Positions 32,571-43,013 are shown, numbered from the stretch's first letter. The stretch: DNA of 64,000 nucleotides from Mesotaenium endlicherianum (GCA_009602735.1 WELA01010671.1:68001-132000), one strand, 5' to 3'. Notes: generated from the letters alone by a model not told the origin. Translations and numbers: made by a program.

Positions 32571-34049
32571 ATGGTAAGGACAAGGTCTCAAACTAGCAAC
32601 TCCCGAGACATGGAGAACCAGGATAACGAGAATGTCGAAAACCAGGCGGAAAGCCATGTAGCGGGAAACCGTACCTATTCGGAAGCAGTAGCGGATACTG
32701 CAGCTAGGGAGGCAGCAGATGAGGCAGCTGCTATTGCCTCAGTCGCAGCTCAGCAAGCTGAGGAGGAGATAGCCAGACTAGAAGCTGAACAAGTAGCAAA
32801 GGCCGCTGAAGATATACAAAGGAGGGAAGGACAGCCAGCTGACGAGCGCACTGTTGAAGAACTTATGGCATCAAGGGCCAATGTTCTGAACCCACCTCCT
32901 GCCGTACAACTCAATGTACCCCTAGGTCAAATACGTGACCGGCTGAATGCGGCAGGAATTGCTGCTGCAGGAGCAAGAGGGATTGTTGAGGACACTACTC
33001 AGCGAGTAGATGCCAATGCTGCTGCTGCATTTGCTAATCTACCACCCCAAAATGTAGACTTGGGAGCATTGTTCGTTCAGATGCAGTCGCAAATGGCGAC
33101 CATGTATCAGTCCCAGCAGGAGGACAAAAGAATCATAATGTCCCTACTCCGGGACAGAGACCAACTGGGGTCTCACACCACTAGTGGTGGTGGCCGAGGG
33201 CCTAGTAAGCCCAAGCCGAAACCTCCCCAGGACTATGATCCTGAGGGAAACAGAAAATATTACCTGATCAAGTTTCTCGCGGATGTTGAGCAGTGGCTGG
33301 AGAACTACCCAGAACTGCAAGATTACGAGAAGGTCAGGCACACCGGTGCGCTACTGAAAGGCAGTGCCGCAGACTGGTGGCTTTACTGGAAGGAAGAGCG
33401 TAAGGCTCGGCAACTCGGTGACCCTACGTGGGTAGAGTTTGTCGAGAAGTTGCATGAGAAGTTTGATGTCATCAACCAGCAGGAGAAAGCTATCTATGCG
33501 ATGATCTCCCTGACACTGAAGCAGACCACTTCAGTTGCTGAGTTTGCTCAAAAGTTCCAAGAGAACATGATGAAGCAGCCTGATTTGCCAGAACGGTATA
33601 GGATAGCATACTTCAGGTATGGCTTGAAATCCGAGGTCTCTGGTCATTTTGCTGAGAAAAAGTATGAGAAACTGGCTGACTTGATCCAGGATGCTGACGC
33701 CTGGGATCAGCAGCAGTTCAATCACAAGCGCCAGAGTAACGCTTTGGTGTCTAAGATTGTCAAAAAGCCCCACGGTTCCTACAATGCAGTTGAAGGAGAC
33801 CAGGCTGAGGATAATCAGGGTGATGAATATGAGTATGAGTACAATGCTATTCAGTCTAGAGGTAGAGGTGGTCCCTCTCGAGGTGGCTATGGAAGGGGTG
33901 GTGGTAGGACTAAGCCGAGACCAGCCTCAGCAAAATCTACTTGCTACCATTGTCAGCAGAAAGGCCACTACAGAGAACAGTGTCCGGTCAAGCACCTGCC
34001 TAAGGTCGAGAGAAAAGACCAGCCTTTAAAAGACAGCAACAGTCAGTAA
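32571..34049 (+). CDS. Gag of the family A element (492 aa)
   Basis: Structural protein that would form the particle and bind the element RNA. Residues 35-100 are Ala/Glu-rich and probably helical. Residues ~228-395 match the Ty3-type capsid region ([33 protein letters not shown]). An acidic/Tyr stretch ([10 protein letters not shown]) and an RGG-rich stretch ([17 protein letters not shown]) precede one zinc knuckle, C458-X2-C-X4-H-X4-C471. The ATG is followed directly by GTAAGG, a splice-donor-like hexamer. The same protein is encoded, identical as far as I can see, at 60055-61533. The start is the first ATG after the primer site and is shared by all A copies. Confidence 0.92.
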   Translation: MVRTRSQTSNSRDMENQDNENVENQAESHVAGNRTYSEAVADTAAREAADEAAAIASVAAQQAEEEIARLEAEQVAKAAEDIQRREGQPADERTVEELMASRANVLNPPPAVQLNVPLGQIRDRLNAAGIAAAGARGIVEDTTQRVDANAAAAFANLPPQNVDLGALFVQMQSQMATMYQSQQEDKRIIMSLLRDRDQLGSHTTSGGGRGPSKPKPKPPQDYDPEGNRKYYLIKFLADVEQWLENYPELQDYEKVRHTGALLKGSAADWWLYWKEERKARQLGDPTWVEFVEKLHEKFDVINQQEKAIYAMISLTLKQTTSVAEFAQKFQENMMKQPDLPERYRIAYFRYGLKSEVSGHFAEKKYEKLADLIQDADAWDQQQFNHKRQSNALVSKIVKKPHGSYNAVEGDQAEDNQGDEYEYEYNAIQSRGRGGPSRGGYGRGGGRTKPRPASAKSTCYHCQQKGHYREQCPVKHLPKVERKDQPLKDSNSQ

Positions 34050-34117
34050 TCCAGTCTACTGACTGTGAGGATGCTAGAGATAGTGAGTCGTCACTAGCTG
34101 CCCTCGTAGCAGGTATT

Positions 34118-37100
34118 ATGGGTCCTGCTGAACTGGATTCACTATGCATGCCTGACAACCAGATAAAGGAGACCATCAGCAATATAGACGTCCAGAGAGT
34201 GCACACTCTGGATGCTCTTGTTCCACCTGATGTCCAACATTTCTTTGCTACGTCAGGAGAACAATGCGAAAGTCAGGAAAAGACAGTCCCCCCTATCCTA
34301 CTGCATTGCATGATTGCAGGTAGGAAGGTGAGGGCATTTGTTGACGGAGGGGCGTCACATACTTTTATCCACAAGGACTTAGTTAAGCGGCTAAGGCTGC
34401 CTACTGTCACCCAAGGGAATAGAAAAATATTCCTTGGAGATGCCTCAAGTATCCCGGGAGGAGTTATAACCAAGCCTATTGAGGTCCAGTTAGGTTCTGG
34501 CATTGCAGTTCTAACTGAAACGCTTACATTTGAGGTACTCAACACTGGCTTTTATGATCTCGTGCTAGGCAGGTCCTGGCTTAATAGACATCAAGCTGAA
34601 GTGTGTTGGAGCAGAGGTACAGTTAAAGTGAGAGGAGCCAGTGATGGGCAGACTGACTTGGCACCCACCAGTGCTCTTCCTCTTGTCCTGTGTGGATGGC
34701 AAATGAAGGAAAAGAAGAGGCTTCCAGAAGGATGCAAGTTGCTGAATGCAATGGAGTTCGTCAAAAGCTGGAACCAGAAGGAAGACAGAATGTTCTGTCT
34801 GCTGCTAAGAGAGGTACCTCCTCAACCTGAAGAAGTGGTTGAGAAAAAGGTACACCCTCCGGAACACCCTACTGCTGCAAACATTGTTGCTCAGTACACG
34901 GATGTGTTTAATATGCCTCCAGGACTACCCCCTAAGCGGGAAGTAGATCATAGGATTGATTTATTACCTGGTAGCCAGCCACCCTGGCAACGCACGTATG
35001 GCTTGTCTTATTTGGAGAGTGAGGAGTTGAAAACACAGATTGCAGAGCTGGAGGAAAATGGTTACATTTCTCCCAGTAAATCACCGTACGGCGCACCTAT
35101 CCTATTTGTTAAGAAAAAGGATGGCAGTATGCGGATGTGTGTGGATTACAGAGCCCTGAACAGAATTACAGTAAAGAACAAGTATGCTTTACCCAGAATC
35201 GAGGACTTGCTTGATACCCTGTCTGGCGCTAAGGTGTTCAGTAAGATAGATCTCAAGAGTGGTTATCATCAAATCAGAATTGCTGAGGGGGATGAACACA
35301 AGACTGCTTTCCGCACACGTTATGGACACTATGAGTTCAACGTGATGCCATTTGGACTGACTAATGCTCCTGCTACCTTTATGGGTGCTATGAATGACAT
35401 TTTCAGACCTTATTTGGATAAGTTTGTGCAAGTTTTCCTGGATGATATTTTAATTTTCTCTAAAGATGAAGCTCAGCACACTGAACACTTAAAGAAAGTG
35501 CTGGACACTCTGCGGAAAAATCACTTGTATGCTAAAATGAGCAAGTGTGATTTCTTTAAGGAAAGTATTGAATTCTTAGGCCACGTTGTCAGTAAAGAGG
35601 GCATCAGTGTGGATCCTAAGAAAGTCCAGACCATAAGGGACTGGCCAGTACCACAGTCTGTCTCTGAAGTTAGATCCTTCCTCGGGTTGGCTAACTACTA
35701 TAGGAGATTTATTGAGAATTATTCCACAAAGGCCAGTAAACTGACTGACCTTACTAAGAAAGACATCGGGTATGTGTGGGGGGAAGAGCAGCAGGCTGCC
35801 TTCCAGACCCTTAAAGATGCCCTTTGTTCTGCCCCAGTGCTAGCCGTGTATGACCCCAGCAAACCGGTGCAGGTGGTTACTGATGCCTCTGATTTTGCCA
35901 TGGGTGCTATTTTGTTGCAGCCTGCTGACAAAACCACAAAGGATGGTAAGGTACGGCAGGAGTGGCATCCTGTGTTGTATGAGTCTATGAAATTTAATCC
36001 AGCGGAGATTAATTACTCAGTGCATGATAAAGAGCTGCTAGCTATCATTCATGTACTCAAACAGTGGAGAGCATACTTACATGGTAAAGCTTTTAAGGTG
36101 ATTACAGATCATCTAGCTCTGACCCACTTTCAGAAGAAGTCCAAGCTGTCGAGGAGGGAGAACCGCTGGAGCCAGATGCTGGAGCAGTTCCAAGTCCAGA
36201 TCGACTACAAACCAGGGAAGTTGAATCCTGCTGATGCACTCTCTAGAAGACCTGACTTGCAAGAAAGGAACTTTAGTCAGCATGCTGTAGATAAAGTCCT
36301 GTGTGCACTCACTTCACTAAAGGTGAAAAAGTCCTTCCTTGAACAACTTAGGAAAGCCTACCTTTCTGACCCAACATTTGAGCCCAGCCCCACTACTGGT
36401 ATGTGTCGTGCTACCGCACTCGGGTATAAGCTCAAGGGAGGGGTCTGGGTGACTGAAACCACTTCAGGCAGGCTGAAGCTGGTCATTCCTAATAATTTGG
36501 AAATAAGGTCTCTCTTACTGAGTCAAGCTCATGACAGTCTCCTGGGTGGACATTTGGGGCAGGCCAAAACTGTTGGCAAACTGGCAAAACATTATCATTG
36601 GGAGGGGTTACCCCGGGAGGTCTTGAAATATGTCAAGTCCTGTGACCAGTGTCAGAGAAATAAGTCTCGGCACACACCACCCGGAGGTCTCTTGCAACCG
36701 CTACCCATCCCAGCGGGACGCTGGGAAACTATATCCATGGACTGGGTGGTCTCACTACCAAGAACTGCCAACGGGCATGATTCAATACTGGTAGTCGTGG
36801 ATAAACTGACAAAAATGGTCATTTTTATCCCCACAACTGTCAAAGTGACTGCACTCGAAACAGCGAGACAGTTTTACAACCATGTAGTATGCCAACATGG
36901 GCTCCCTTCTAATATCATCTCAGACAGAGACTCAAAATTCACCTCTAAGTTCTGGAGAGCTTTAATGGGGTTAATGGGAGTCAAACAGCTGCTCAGCACA
37001 GCAAACCACCCTCAGACTGATGGGCAGACTGAAAGAACTAACCGAGTTCTGCAGGAGGTGCTGAGAGCATATATTAACCAAAAACAAGATAATTGGGATG

Positions 37101-37834
37101 ACCTGTTGCCTCAAATTCAGTTTGCGGTCAACAGTGCGGTGCACGCGTCAACGGGCAAAACTCCTTTTGAACTCAGCCTGGGTAGAGTCCCTAAGTCTCC
37201 TCTAGATGTGCTAGGGGAATCTTTAACTCACCCTGAAGGGATTGACAACCCGGTCTCCCTCCAGTTAACTCAGGAGTTTGCTGACACCCTGTCAGAAGTC
37301 CAACGAAACTTGCACACGGCCCAAGAAAACCAACAAAAATACGCTAATCAACACCGTCGGGAACTGACATTTTCCAAGGGGGATTTAGTCAAACTGCATT
37401 CTCAGCACCTGTACCTCCCTGGTGTGGTCAAGAAAAAGCTTGGCCCTGTCTGGGTCGGTCCATATTCGGTGGTCCGTCGTGTCGGTCAGAATGCTTACAA
37501 ACTGAACATGTCAGCTGAATACAAGGGGCACCCGGTCTTTAATGTCTCCTTCCTGGAACCGTACATCAAAGGTGATACACTGTTCACAGGTCGGTTCCCT
37601 GTCCAACCGGGACCGGTCCCCGCTGTCCGGGACGGCGACCCTGAGGAATATGAGGTCGATGAGATTTTAGACGCTCGCTCGGTCCGTCGATCGTCTAAAT
37701 ATGTCATGAAATACCTCATTCGATGGAAGGGTTACGATGCCTCTGGGGACACTTGGGAGTTTAAGGACCACTTGACCAATGCCAAAGGGGCGTTGACACG
37801 GTTCCACCTTCGGGCCGCTGGAGTCCCTCCATAA
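34118..37834 (+). CDS. Pol of the family A element: protease, RT, RNase H, integrase, chromodomain (1238 aa)
   Basis: Domains in order: aspartic protease with D76 in VDGGAS (Gly where most retropepsins have Thr/Ser); RT about 285-480 with FLDD at 440-443; RNase H with D589, E639 and D664; integrase HHCC with H805/H812 and C842/C845; DDE core D875, D936, E972 (35 residues between the last two, the classical spacing); GPY/F-type segment about 1107-1135 ([11 protein letters not shown]); chromodomain about 1176-1230 ([10 protein letters not shown] ... [17 protein letters not shown]). This is the standard chromovirus layout. Pol lies in a different frame from gag; -1 frameshifting is known in the family and is the likely route, but I cannot pick the slip site. 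The ATG at 34118 may not be the true start. Confidence 0.92.
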   Translation: MGPAELDSLCMPDNQIKETISNIDVQRVHTLDALVPPDVQHFFATSGEQCESQEKTVPPILLHCMIAGRKVRAFVDGGASHTFIHKDLVKRLRLPTVTQGNRKIFLGDASSIPGGVITKPIEVQLGSGIAVLTETLTFEVLNTGFYDLVLGRSWLNRHQAEVCWSRGTVKVRGASDGQTDLAPTSALPLVLCGWQMKEKKRLPEGCKLLNAMEFVKSWNQKEDRMFCLLLREVPPQPEEVVEKKVHPPEHPTAANIVAQYTDVFNMPPGLPPKREVDHRIDLLPGSQPPWQRTYGLSYLESEELKTQIAELEENGYISPSKSPYGAPILFVKKKDGSMRMCVDYRALNRITVKNKYALPRIEDLLDTLSGAKVFSKIDLKSGYHQIRIAEGDEHKTAFRTRYGHYEFNVMPFGLTNAPATFMGAMNDIFRPYLDKFVQVFLDDILIFSKDEAQHTEHLKKVLDTLRKNHLYAKMSKCDFFKESIEFLGHVVSKEGISVDPKKVQTIRDWPVPQSVSEVRSFLGLANYYRRFIENYSTKASKLTDLTKKDIGYVWGEEQQAAFQTLKDALCSAPVLAVYDPSKPVQVVTDASDFAMGAILLQPADKTTKDGKVRQEWHPVLYESMKFNPAEINYSVHDKELLAIIHVLKQWRAYLHGKAFKVITDHLALTHFQKKSKLSRRENRWSQMLEQFQVQIDYKPGKLNPADALSRRPDLQERNFSQHAVDKVLCALTSLKVKKSFLEQLRKAYLSDPTFEPSPTTGMCRATALGYKLKGGVWVTETTSGRLKLVIPNNLEIRSLLLSQAHDSLLGGHLGQAKTVGKLAKHYHWEGLPREVLKYVKSCDQCQRNKSRHTPPGGLLQPLPIPAGRWETISMDWVVSLPRTANGHDSILVVVDKLTKMVIFIPTTVKVTALETARQFYNHVVCQHGLPSNIISDRDSKFTSKFWRALMGLMGVKQLLSTANHPQTDGQTERTNRVLQEVLRAYINQKQDNWDDLLPQIQFAVNSAVHASTGKTPFELSLGRVPKSPLDVLGESLTHPEGIDNPVSLQLTQEFADTLSEVQRNLHTAQENQQKYANQHRRELTFSKGDLVKLHSQHLYLPGVVKKKLGPVWVGPYSVVRRVGQNAYKLNMSAEYKGHPVFNVSFLEPYIKGDTLFTGRFPVQPGPVPAVRDGDPEEYEVDEILDARSVRRSSKYVMKYLIRWKGYDASGDTWEFKDHLTNAKGALTRFHLRAAGVPP

Positions 37835-38101
37835 CTGTCATTTCAGTTGACACGGGAAGGTGACAGGCGGTCCTGTCTCCATTTAAGTTGGAGGGGAAAA
37901 TATATGACAGTTAGTGAGCGAGAGCGATAAAAACACACTCATACGTTTATGTGTAGCGCATCGCAACTACGTCAACTTTTAGCAATCATCCTGTAAGGTA
38001 AACAGCAGCGAAGCCACTATACTAAATACTAACATACTTCCTGCAATCCCTATGACAAAGGTCCATATCCTACTAACTTGTGCCCTGGTTACATGTGCAG
38101 G
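37835..38101 (+). promoter_or_regulatory. Spacer with internal polypurine tract and intron-like signals before ORF3
   Basis: TTAAGTTGGAGGGG at 37883-37896 is an exact copy of the core of the 3' polypurine tract (39877-39890). A donor-like AAG-GTAAAC sits at 37995-38003, a perfect branch-point-type TACTAAC at 38071-38077, and GTGCAG at 38095-38100 precedes the ORF3 ATG at 38102. The remnant at 30658-31006 has the same set of signals. Confidence 0.7.
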
Positions 38102-39778
38102 ATGGCGCCCACCACACAAAAGGAGGACAGAAAGCGCAAGGCAGAAGAAGCCAGGAGGACAATGGAGCAATACCAGAAGGAGCTGGCGGCGACGTCCCTC
38201 ACCAGGAGAGAACAAGAAAGGGTCCGCAAACAACAAGAGGCGGCAGAAGAGGCACAGAGGAAGAAGGATCAGGAAGCGGAAAACCTCAGGAAGGCTGAGG
38301 AGGAGAGACAGAAGAAACAGCAAGAAGAAGCGGCAGCGGCAGAAGAGGAGAAAAGAAAAAAGATTGAAGCGGACAGACAGAAGAGCTTGGCCACTTACAG
38401 GTATACTGTGGTGGGTGGCCAAAACTTCGATAACCTGAAGGAAGCATTGCTGGCAGCCCAGGAGATCAACAGGCTGGAACAGACAACACTGCTACAGAAG
38501 GAAGGAGCTACAGCACTGGACAGGTACATCGAGACACACACCGGCGTGGTCCTTTACGAAGATTATGCTAAGATGGTGGGCTATACAGCAGAGCAGGCCC
38601 GGTATCTCGCAGATGATTCAGAGGACAAGCCGGTCCCCATACCGGGAATAGTGGGAGATCAGAGACTCATCCGGATGGTGAGCATGCGGCCCGATAGCTT
38701 TAAGGATACGGTATTCTACCTCACACTCCTGCCAGCTTACAATGAAGTTGAGAGAAGGAGCTGGGAGTACTTGGCCAGGGAAGCAGGACAGCAGATGTTC
38801 TCTCCCCACTGGTTCCCGTGTAAACTGAGGAAGGCTGAGCACGGACCCCAGTACTACCAGCAGCCAACAGACTGGAGGTGGATGACCGTCACAAATAAGA
38901 AGCAGGAGTGTGACCGAGCCCAACCGGATGACTTCCACTATGGCCTAGACGGCTATCTCATCCTACCACCTCACATTGCCCCTTGGGACCCCAGGCTGAA
39001 TGGATGCCTGAGCAATATGAATGCAGAGACCAAGGAACATAGGAGGAGGGGAAGAGAGTACTTCTCTAAGGGAAAGCATGCCTTTGTCAAATGGGCAAAG
39101 AATGCAGGCCGGATAGATATCAGTAGGCTGAAGGCCAAGCAACCTCCAGCGCACCCTAAGAAAGGGAGGTCGGTAGACTACTCCATGTCTACTAGGGAGC
39201 AGGACGACTTAGTGGACAAGACCCCTACTCTCTCCGAGGAGGAGGATGAGGAGGATCAGGTAGGAGATCAAGGCAGAGGAGAAGCATCAGCAGCGGGTAC
39301 TCAGGATACCCAGGGACAGGCAGTGGCACTTTCTAAAGAACCACGATCAGGTGTGTGGAATGTGATCCCCGTTATGGCGACAACTGGACCCCGCGCTCGC
39401 TCCCCCAGCCCAGCTGCCCAAGCAGGGGAAGAAGCTGATCTGACTGTACTGGGCAGCAGACACAGACAGAAATCCCCAGAGGACAGGGGTGCCAGAAGAG
39501 GGACACGCGGGTGGGCCAGAGGTATGCCAGCCTCCCCCTCCGCTCAGGGGCATGTACCTCTAGCCAATGTATTTCAGCATCCTACTGGAATGCCTGTCTA
39601 TGTGGGAATCAACACCCAAGTGGTTGAAGAGCAGGCCACCATCCTCCGTTCTCCCCGAGGGCCAACTTTAGAGCAAACAGGGTTCTTTAGAAGGCCAGCT
39701 GACAGACCTAGAGGGCTGTCCAGATCTAGGTCCAGATCTCCGTCTCCTGATTCTGGAGCCCCAGGGACAACCCCTTAA
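38102..39778 (+). CDS. ORF3, extra gene of family A (558 aa), unknown function
   Basis: An additional gene between the chromodomain and the 3' LTR. I chose ATG 38102 (MAPTTQKEDRKRK) because it follows the acceptor-like AG and is shared with the copy at 31007. Residues 1-105 are a highly charged Glu/Lys/Arg/Gln helix region, probably coiled coil. Residues ~115-345 form the conserved middle (NFDNLKEALLAAQE, HTGVVLYEDYAKMVGYTAEQA, AYNEVERRSWEYLA, HWFPCKL, PTDWRWMT, YLILPPHIAPWDPRL, SKGKHAFVKWAKN). An acidic, Pro/Ser-rich linker, the block GHVPLANVFQHPTGMPVYV and an RS tail (SRSRSRSPSP) follow. There is no signal peptide or membrane helix, so it does not look like an envelope. The nucleic-acid-binding look of the tail is suggestive only. 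Confidence 0.8.
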   Translation: MAPTTQKEDRKRKAEEARRTMEQYQKELAATSLTRREQERVRKQQEAAEEAQRKKDQEAENLRKAEEERQKKQQEEAAAAEEEKRKKIEADRQKSLATYRYTVVGGQNFDNLKEALLAAQEINRLEQTTLLQKEGATALDRYIETHTGVVLYEDYAKMVGYTAEQARYLADDSEDKPVPIPGIVGDQRLIRMVSMRPDSFKDTVFYLTLLPAYNEVERRSWEYLAREAGQQMFSPHWFPCKLRKAEHGPQYYQQPTDWRWMTVTNKKQECDRAQPDDFHYGLDGYLILPPHIAPWDPRLNGCLSNMNAETKEHRRRGREYFSKGKHAFVKWAKNAGRIDISRLKAKQPPAHPKKGRSVDYSMSTREQDDLVDKTPTLSEEEDEEDQVGDQGRGEASAAGTQDTQGQAVALSKEPRSGVWNVIPVMATTGPRARSPSPAAQAGEEADLTVLGSRHRQKSPEDRGARRGTRGWARGMPASPSAQGHVPLANVFQHPTGMPVYVGINTQVVEEQATILRSPRGPTLEQTGFFRRPADRPRGLSRSRSRSPSPDSGAPGTTP

Positions 39779-39856
39779 GGTGACACGCTGAAGAGGCAGT
39801 CAGTAAGGAAGGCTGGTGAGGTCCAGTTCCCTTATTTAAAATTTCTGCAGTTTAAT

Positions 39857-39890
39857 GTTGTCGAGGCGACAACAAGTTAAGTTGGAGGGG
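39857..39890 (+). promoter_or_regulatory. Hairpin plus 3' polypurine tract (family A)
   Basis: GTTGTCG-AGG-CGACAAC (39857-39873) forms a perfect 7-bp stem. GTTAAGTTGGAGGGG (39876-39890) is the plus-strand primer tract, one base before the 3' LTR. Confidence 0.82.
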
Positions 39891-39891
39891 T

Positions 39892-40611
39892 TGTAATGAA
39901 TCAGTATATTAGTGGATATAATATTCATTTAAATATAATAGTTAATTAAGTTCAGCCTGCTGAACTTTAGTTAATAGGCAGTCTGCTGGACTTTACATAA
40001 TTATCAGTTTGATGACTCAGCCGGAAGCAGCAGGCTGAAGTCCATATAAGTCAGCTTGCTGACCCATTCTTTTACAACCAGCTGACTTCCGTACTCGGTA
40101 GCAGCGAACTGCCTTGATATGCATCTAAGTGCGATATGCTAGATGAATGGCCAGATGACATCCCTATGATGGATGGCTATTCGGGATGATGGGAGATGGC
40201 GGTGGATTTGGTTAACCGAGGTCCTACCAACGTGGTTAACTCCCGGGTAGGCGGTGCCATCGCACTGACCGTTGAACAGTAAACTCATTCCATGTACATA
40301 CGCTAGGCATTGCCCTCGAGTTCGGCATTCGGAAACGAGGCCAACTCTCTTGTATAGCTTACTGAGAGAGATCTGAATCCAAGGCGAGAAGCCATTGATA
40401 CGCACTGTCTTCTAACCTTGCTTATGTATGAGTTTACTGATTTGCATTATTGATGCTAGTTTACTGTCATTTGACTGACGAGTATTATTCACTGCTAGTG
40501 CGTTGTCCTTTTGCCGTTAAACAGTTAACGAAAAGTACCATAAAGATTACTTGCAGATATAAAGATCTTTATTAATTGTTAATCGCCTATTTGGTAAGTC
40601 GATTCATTTCA
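39892..40611 (+). repeat. Family A LTR (3' LTR)
   Basis: A 720-bp LTR. Its right half is close to that of the lone LTR at 19931-20651 and less close to its own 5' partner. Right flank ACTGT (40612-40616). Confidence 0.92.
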
Positions 40612-43013
40612 ACTGTCATGCGCTTGACTCAGTAAGAGTGACCTCAGTTCCAAGTTATTAGGAGTGACCAGCTTCAGTATGCCTGAAGTGGTTTCAGTCA
40701 CCCAAATCCCTTCCTTTAGCCTATACTCGAGTGCAGTAGCAGGACACACACCATCAGTGGGGCTGGGCTCAAATGTTGGGTCCGAAAGGTAGGCTTTCCT
40801 AAGTTGTTCAAGAAAGGACTTTTTCACCTTTAGTGAAGTGAGTGCACAAAGGACTTTATTTACAGCATGCTGACTAAGGTTCCTTTCTTGCAGGGCAAGT
40901 CTTCTAGAGAGTTCATCAGCAGGATTCAGCTTCCCTGGTTTGTAGTCAATCTGGACTTGAAACTGCTCCAGCATCTGGCTCCAGCGGTTCTCCCTCCTTG
41001 ACAGCTTGGACTTCTTCTGAAAGTGAGTCAGAGATAGATGATCTGTACTCACCTTAAAAGCTTTACCATGTAAGTATGCTCTCCATTGTTTGAGCACATG
41101 AATGATAGCAAGCAGCTATTTTTCATGCACATAATAGTTAATTTCAGCTGGGTTGAATTTCATACTCATACTGCACCGGATGCCATTCCTCCTTTACCTT
41201 ACCATCCTTTGTGGTTTTGTCAGCAGTAACAAAATAGCACCCATGACAATGTCAGAAGCATCAGTAACCACCTGCACGGGTTTGCTGGGGTTATACACAG
41301 CTAAGACTGGGGCACAACAGAGAGCATCTTTAAGGGTCTGGAAGGCAGCTTGCTGCTCTTACCCCCACACATACCGTATGTCCTTAGTAAGGTCAGTGAG
41401 TTTACTGGCCTTTGTAGAATAATTCTCAATGAATCTTCTATAGTAAGTAGCCAACCCGAGGAAGGATCTAACTTACGAGACAGATTGTGGTACTGGCCAC
41501 TCCCTTATGGTCTGGACTTTTTTAAGATCTACGCCAATGCCTTCCTTACTGACAACGTGGCCCAAGAATTCAATACTTTCCTTAAAGAAATCACACTTGC
41601 TTATTTTAGCATATAACTGATTCCTTCTCAGTGTGTCCACGACTGTCTTTAAGTGCTCAGCATGCCAAGTTTTATTTTAAGAGAAAATTAAAAAATCATC
41701 AAAGAAGACTTGCACAAGCTTATCCAAGTAAGGCCTGGGAATGTCATTCATAGCACCCATGAAGGTTGCAGGACCATTAGTCAGTCCAAATGGCATCACA
41801 TTAAATTCATAGTGTCCATAACGTGTACAGAAGGAAGTCTTGTGTTAATCTCCCTCAGCAATTTTGATTTGATGATACCCACTCTTGAGATCTATCTTAC
41901 TTAACACTTCAGCACCACACAGGGTATCAAGCAAGTTTTTGATCCTGGGTAATGCATACTTGTTCTTTCCTGTAATTCTGTTAAGAGCTTTGTTATCCAC
42001 ACACATTCACATACTACCATCCTTCTTCATAACAAATAGAATGGGTGCACCATAAGGTGGTTTACTGGGGGAAATATAACCATTTCCCTCTAGCACTGCA
42101 ATCTGTGTTTTCAACTCTTCGCTCTCCACGTTAGACAAGCCATAAGTACGTTGCTGATTCCCAGGTAATAAATCAGTCTTGTGATCTACTTCCCTCTTAG
42201 GAGGCAGTCCGAGAGGCATAGAAAAACATCAGTATACTGATGAAAATTTTTTGCAGCAGTAGGGTGCTCCGGAGGACTTACCTTTTTCTCCACCACTTCT
42301 TCAGGTTGAGGAGGTACCTCTCTTAGCAGCAGACAGAACATTCTGTCTTCCTTCCGGTTCCAACTTTTGACAAACTCCATTGCATTCAGCAACTTGCATC
42401 CTTCTGGAAGCCTCTTCTTTTCCTTCATTTGCCATCCACACAGGACAAGAGGAAGAGCATTGGTGGGTGCCAAGTCAGTCTGCCCATCACTGGCTCCTCT
42501 CACTTTAACTGTACCTCTGCTCCAACACACTTCAGCTTGATGTCTATTAAGCCAGGACCTGCCTAGCACGAGATCATAAAAGCCAGTGTTGAGTACCTCA
42601 AATGTAAGCGTTTCAGTTAGAACTGCAATGCCAGAACCTAACTGGACCTCAATAGGCTTGGTTATAACTCCTCCCGGGATACTTGAGGCATCTCCAAGGA
42701 ATATTTTTCTATTCCCTTGGGTGACAGTAGGCAGCCTTAGCCGCTTAACTAAGTCCTTGTGGATAAAAGTATGTGACGCCCCTCCGTCAACAAATGCCCT
42801 CACCTTCCTACCTGCAATCATGCAATGCAGTAGGATAGGGGGGACTGTCTTTTCCTGACTTTCGCATTGTTCTCCTGACGTAGCAAAGAAATGTTGGACA
42901 TCAGGTGGAACAAGAGCATCCAGAGTGTGCACTCTCTGGACGTCTATATTACTGATGGTCTCCTTTATCTGTTTGTCAGGCATGCATAGTGAATCCAGTT
43001 CAGCAGGACCCAT
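40612..43013 (-). pseudogene. Pol remnant of the older family A element
   Basis: Protease ([11 protein letters not shown], ~42780), the RT region (41700-42220), RNase H ([17 protein letters not shown], ~41080) and the start of integrase. The protease part belongs to the near-identical patch; the rest is older. It is broken, with about ten breaks. Confidence 0.85.

Larger units (their letters stand above)
31817..40611 (+). mobile_element. Family A Ty3/gypsy chromovirus with extra ORF3; looks whole
   Basis: The reference copy of family A, 8,795 bp: 5' LTR 31817-32536, primer site 32538-32549, gag 32571-34049, pol 34118-37834, spacer with an internal polypurine tract, ORF3 38102-39778, hairpin 39857-39873, 3' polypurine tract 39876-39890, 3' LTR 39892-40611. 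All three genes are open over their full length, so it looks whole. Gag and pol are in different frames, as is common in the family. The two LTRs nevertheless differ by about 4-5 % by eye, unevenly, and the flanks (TCGGG left, ACTGT right) do not match each other. Exchange at the 5' LTR is the likeliest cause. Confidence 0.93.

Noticed and set aside
37979-38422. Leu/Phe/Ser-rich, membrane-like frame on the minus strand over the ORF3 start
   Set aside because: It is the reverse complement of the Glu/Lys-rich coiled-coil codons. The hydrophobicity is a by-product, so it is not evidence for an envelope protein.
38102-39778. ORF3 as an envelope gene
   Set aside because: Its position would fit, but there is no signal peptide, transmembrane helix or glycoprotein-like Cys pattern; it is highly charged throughout.
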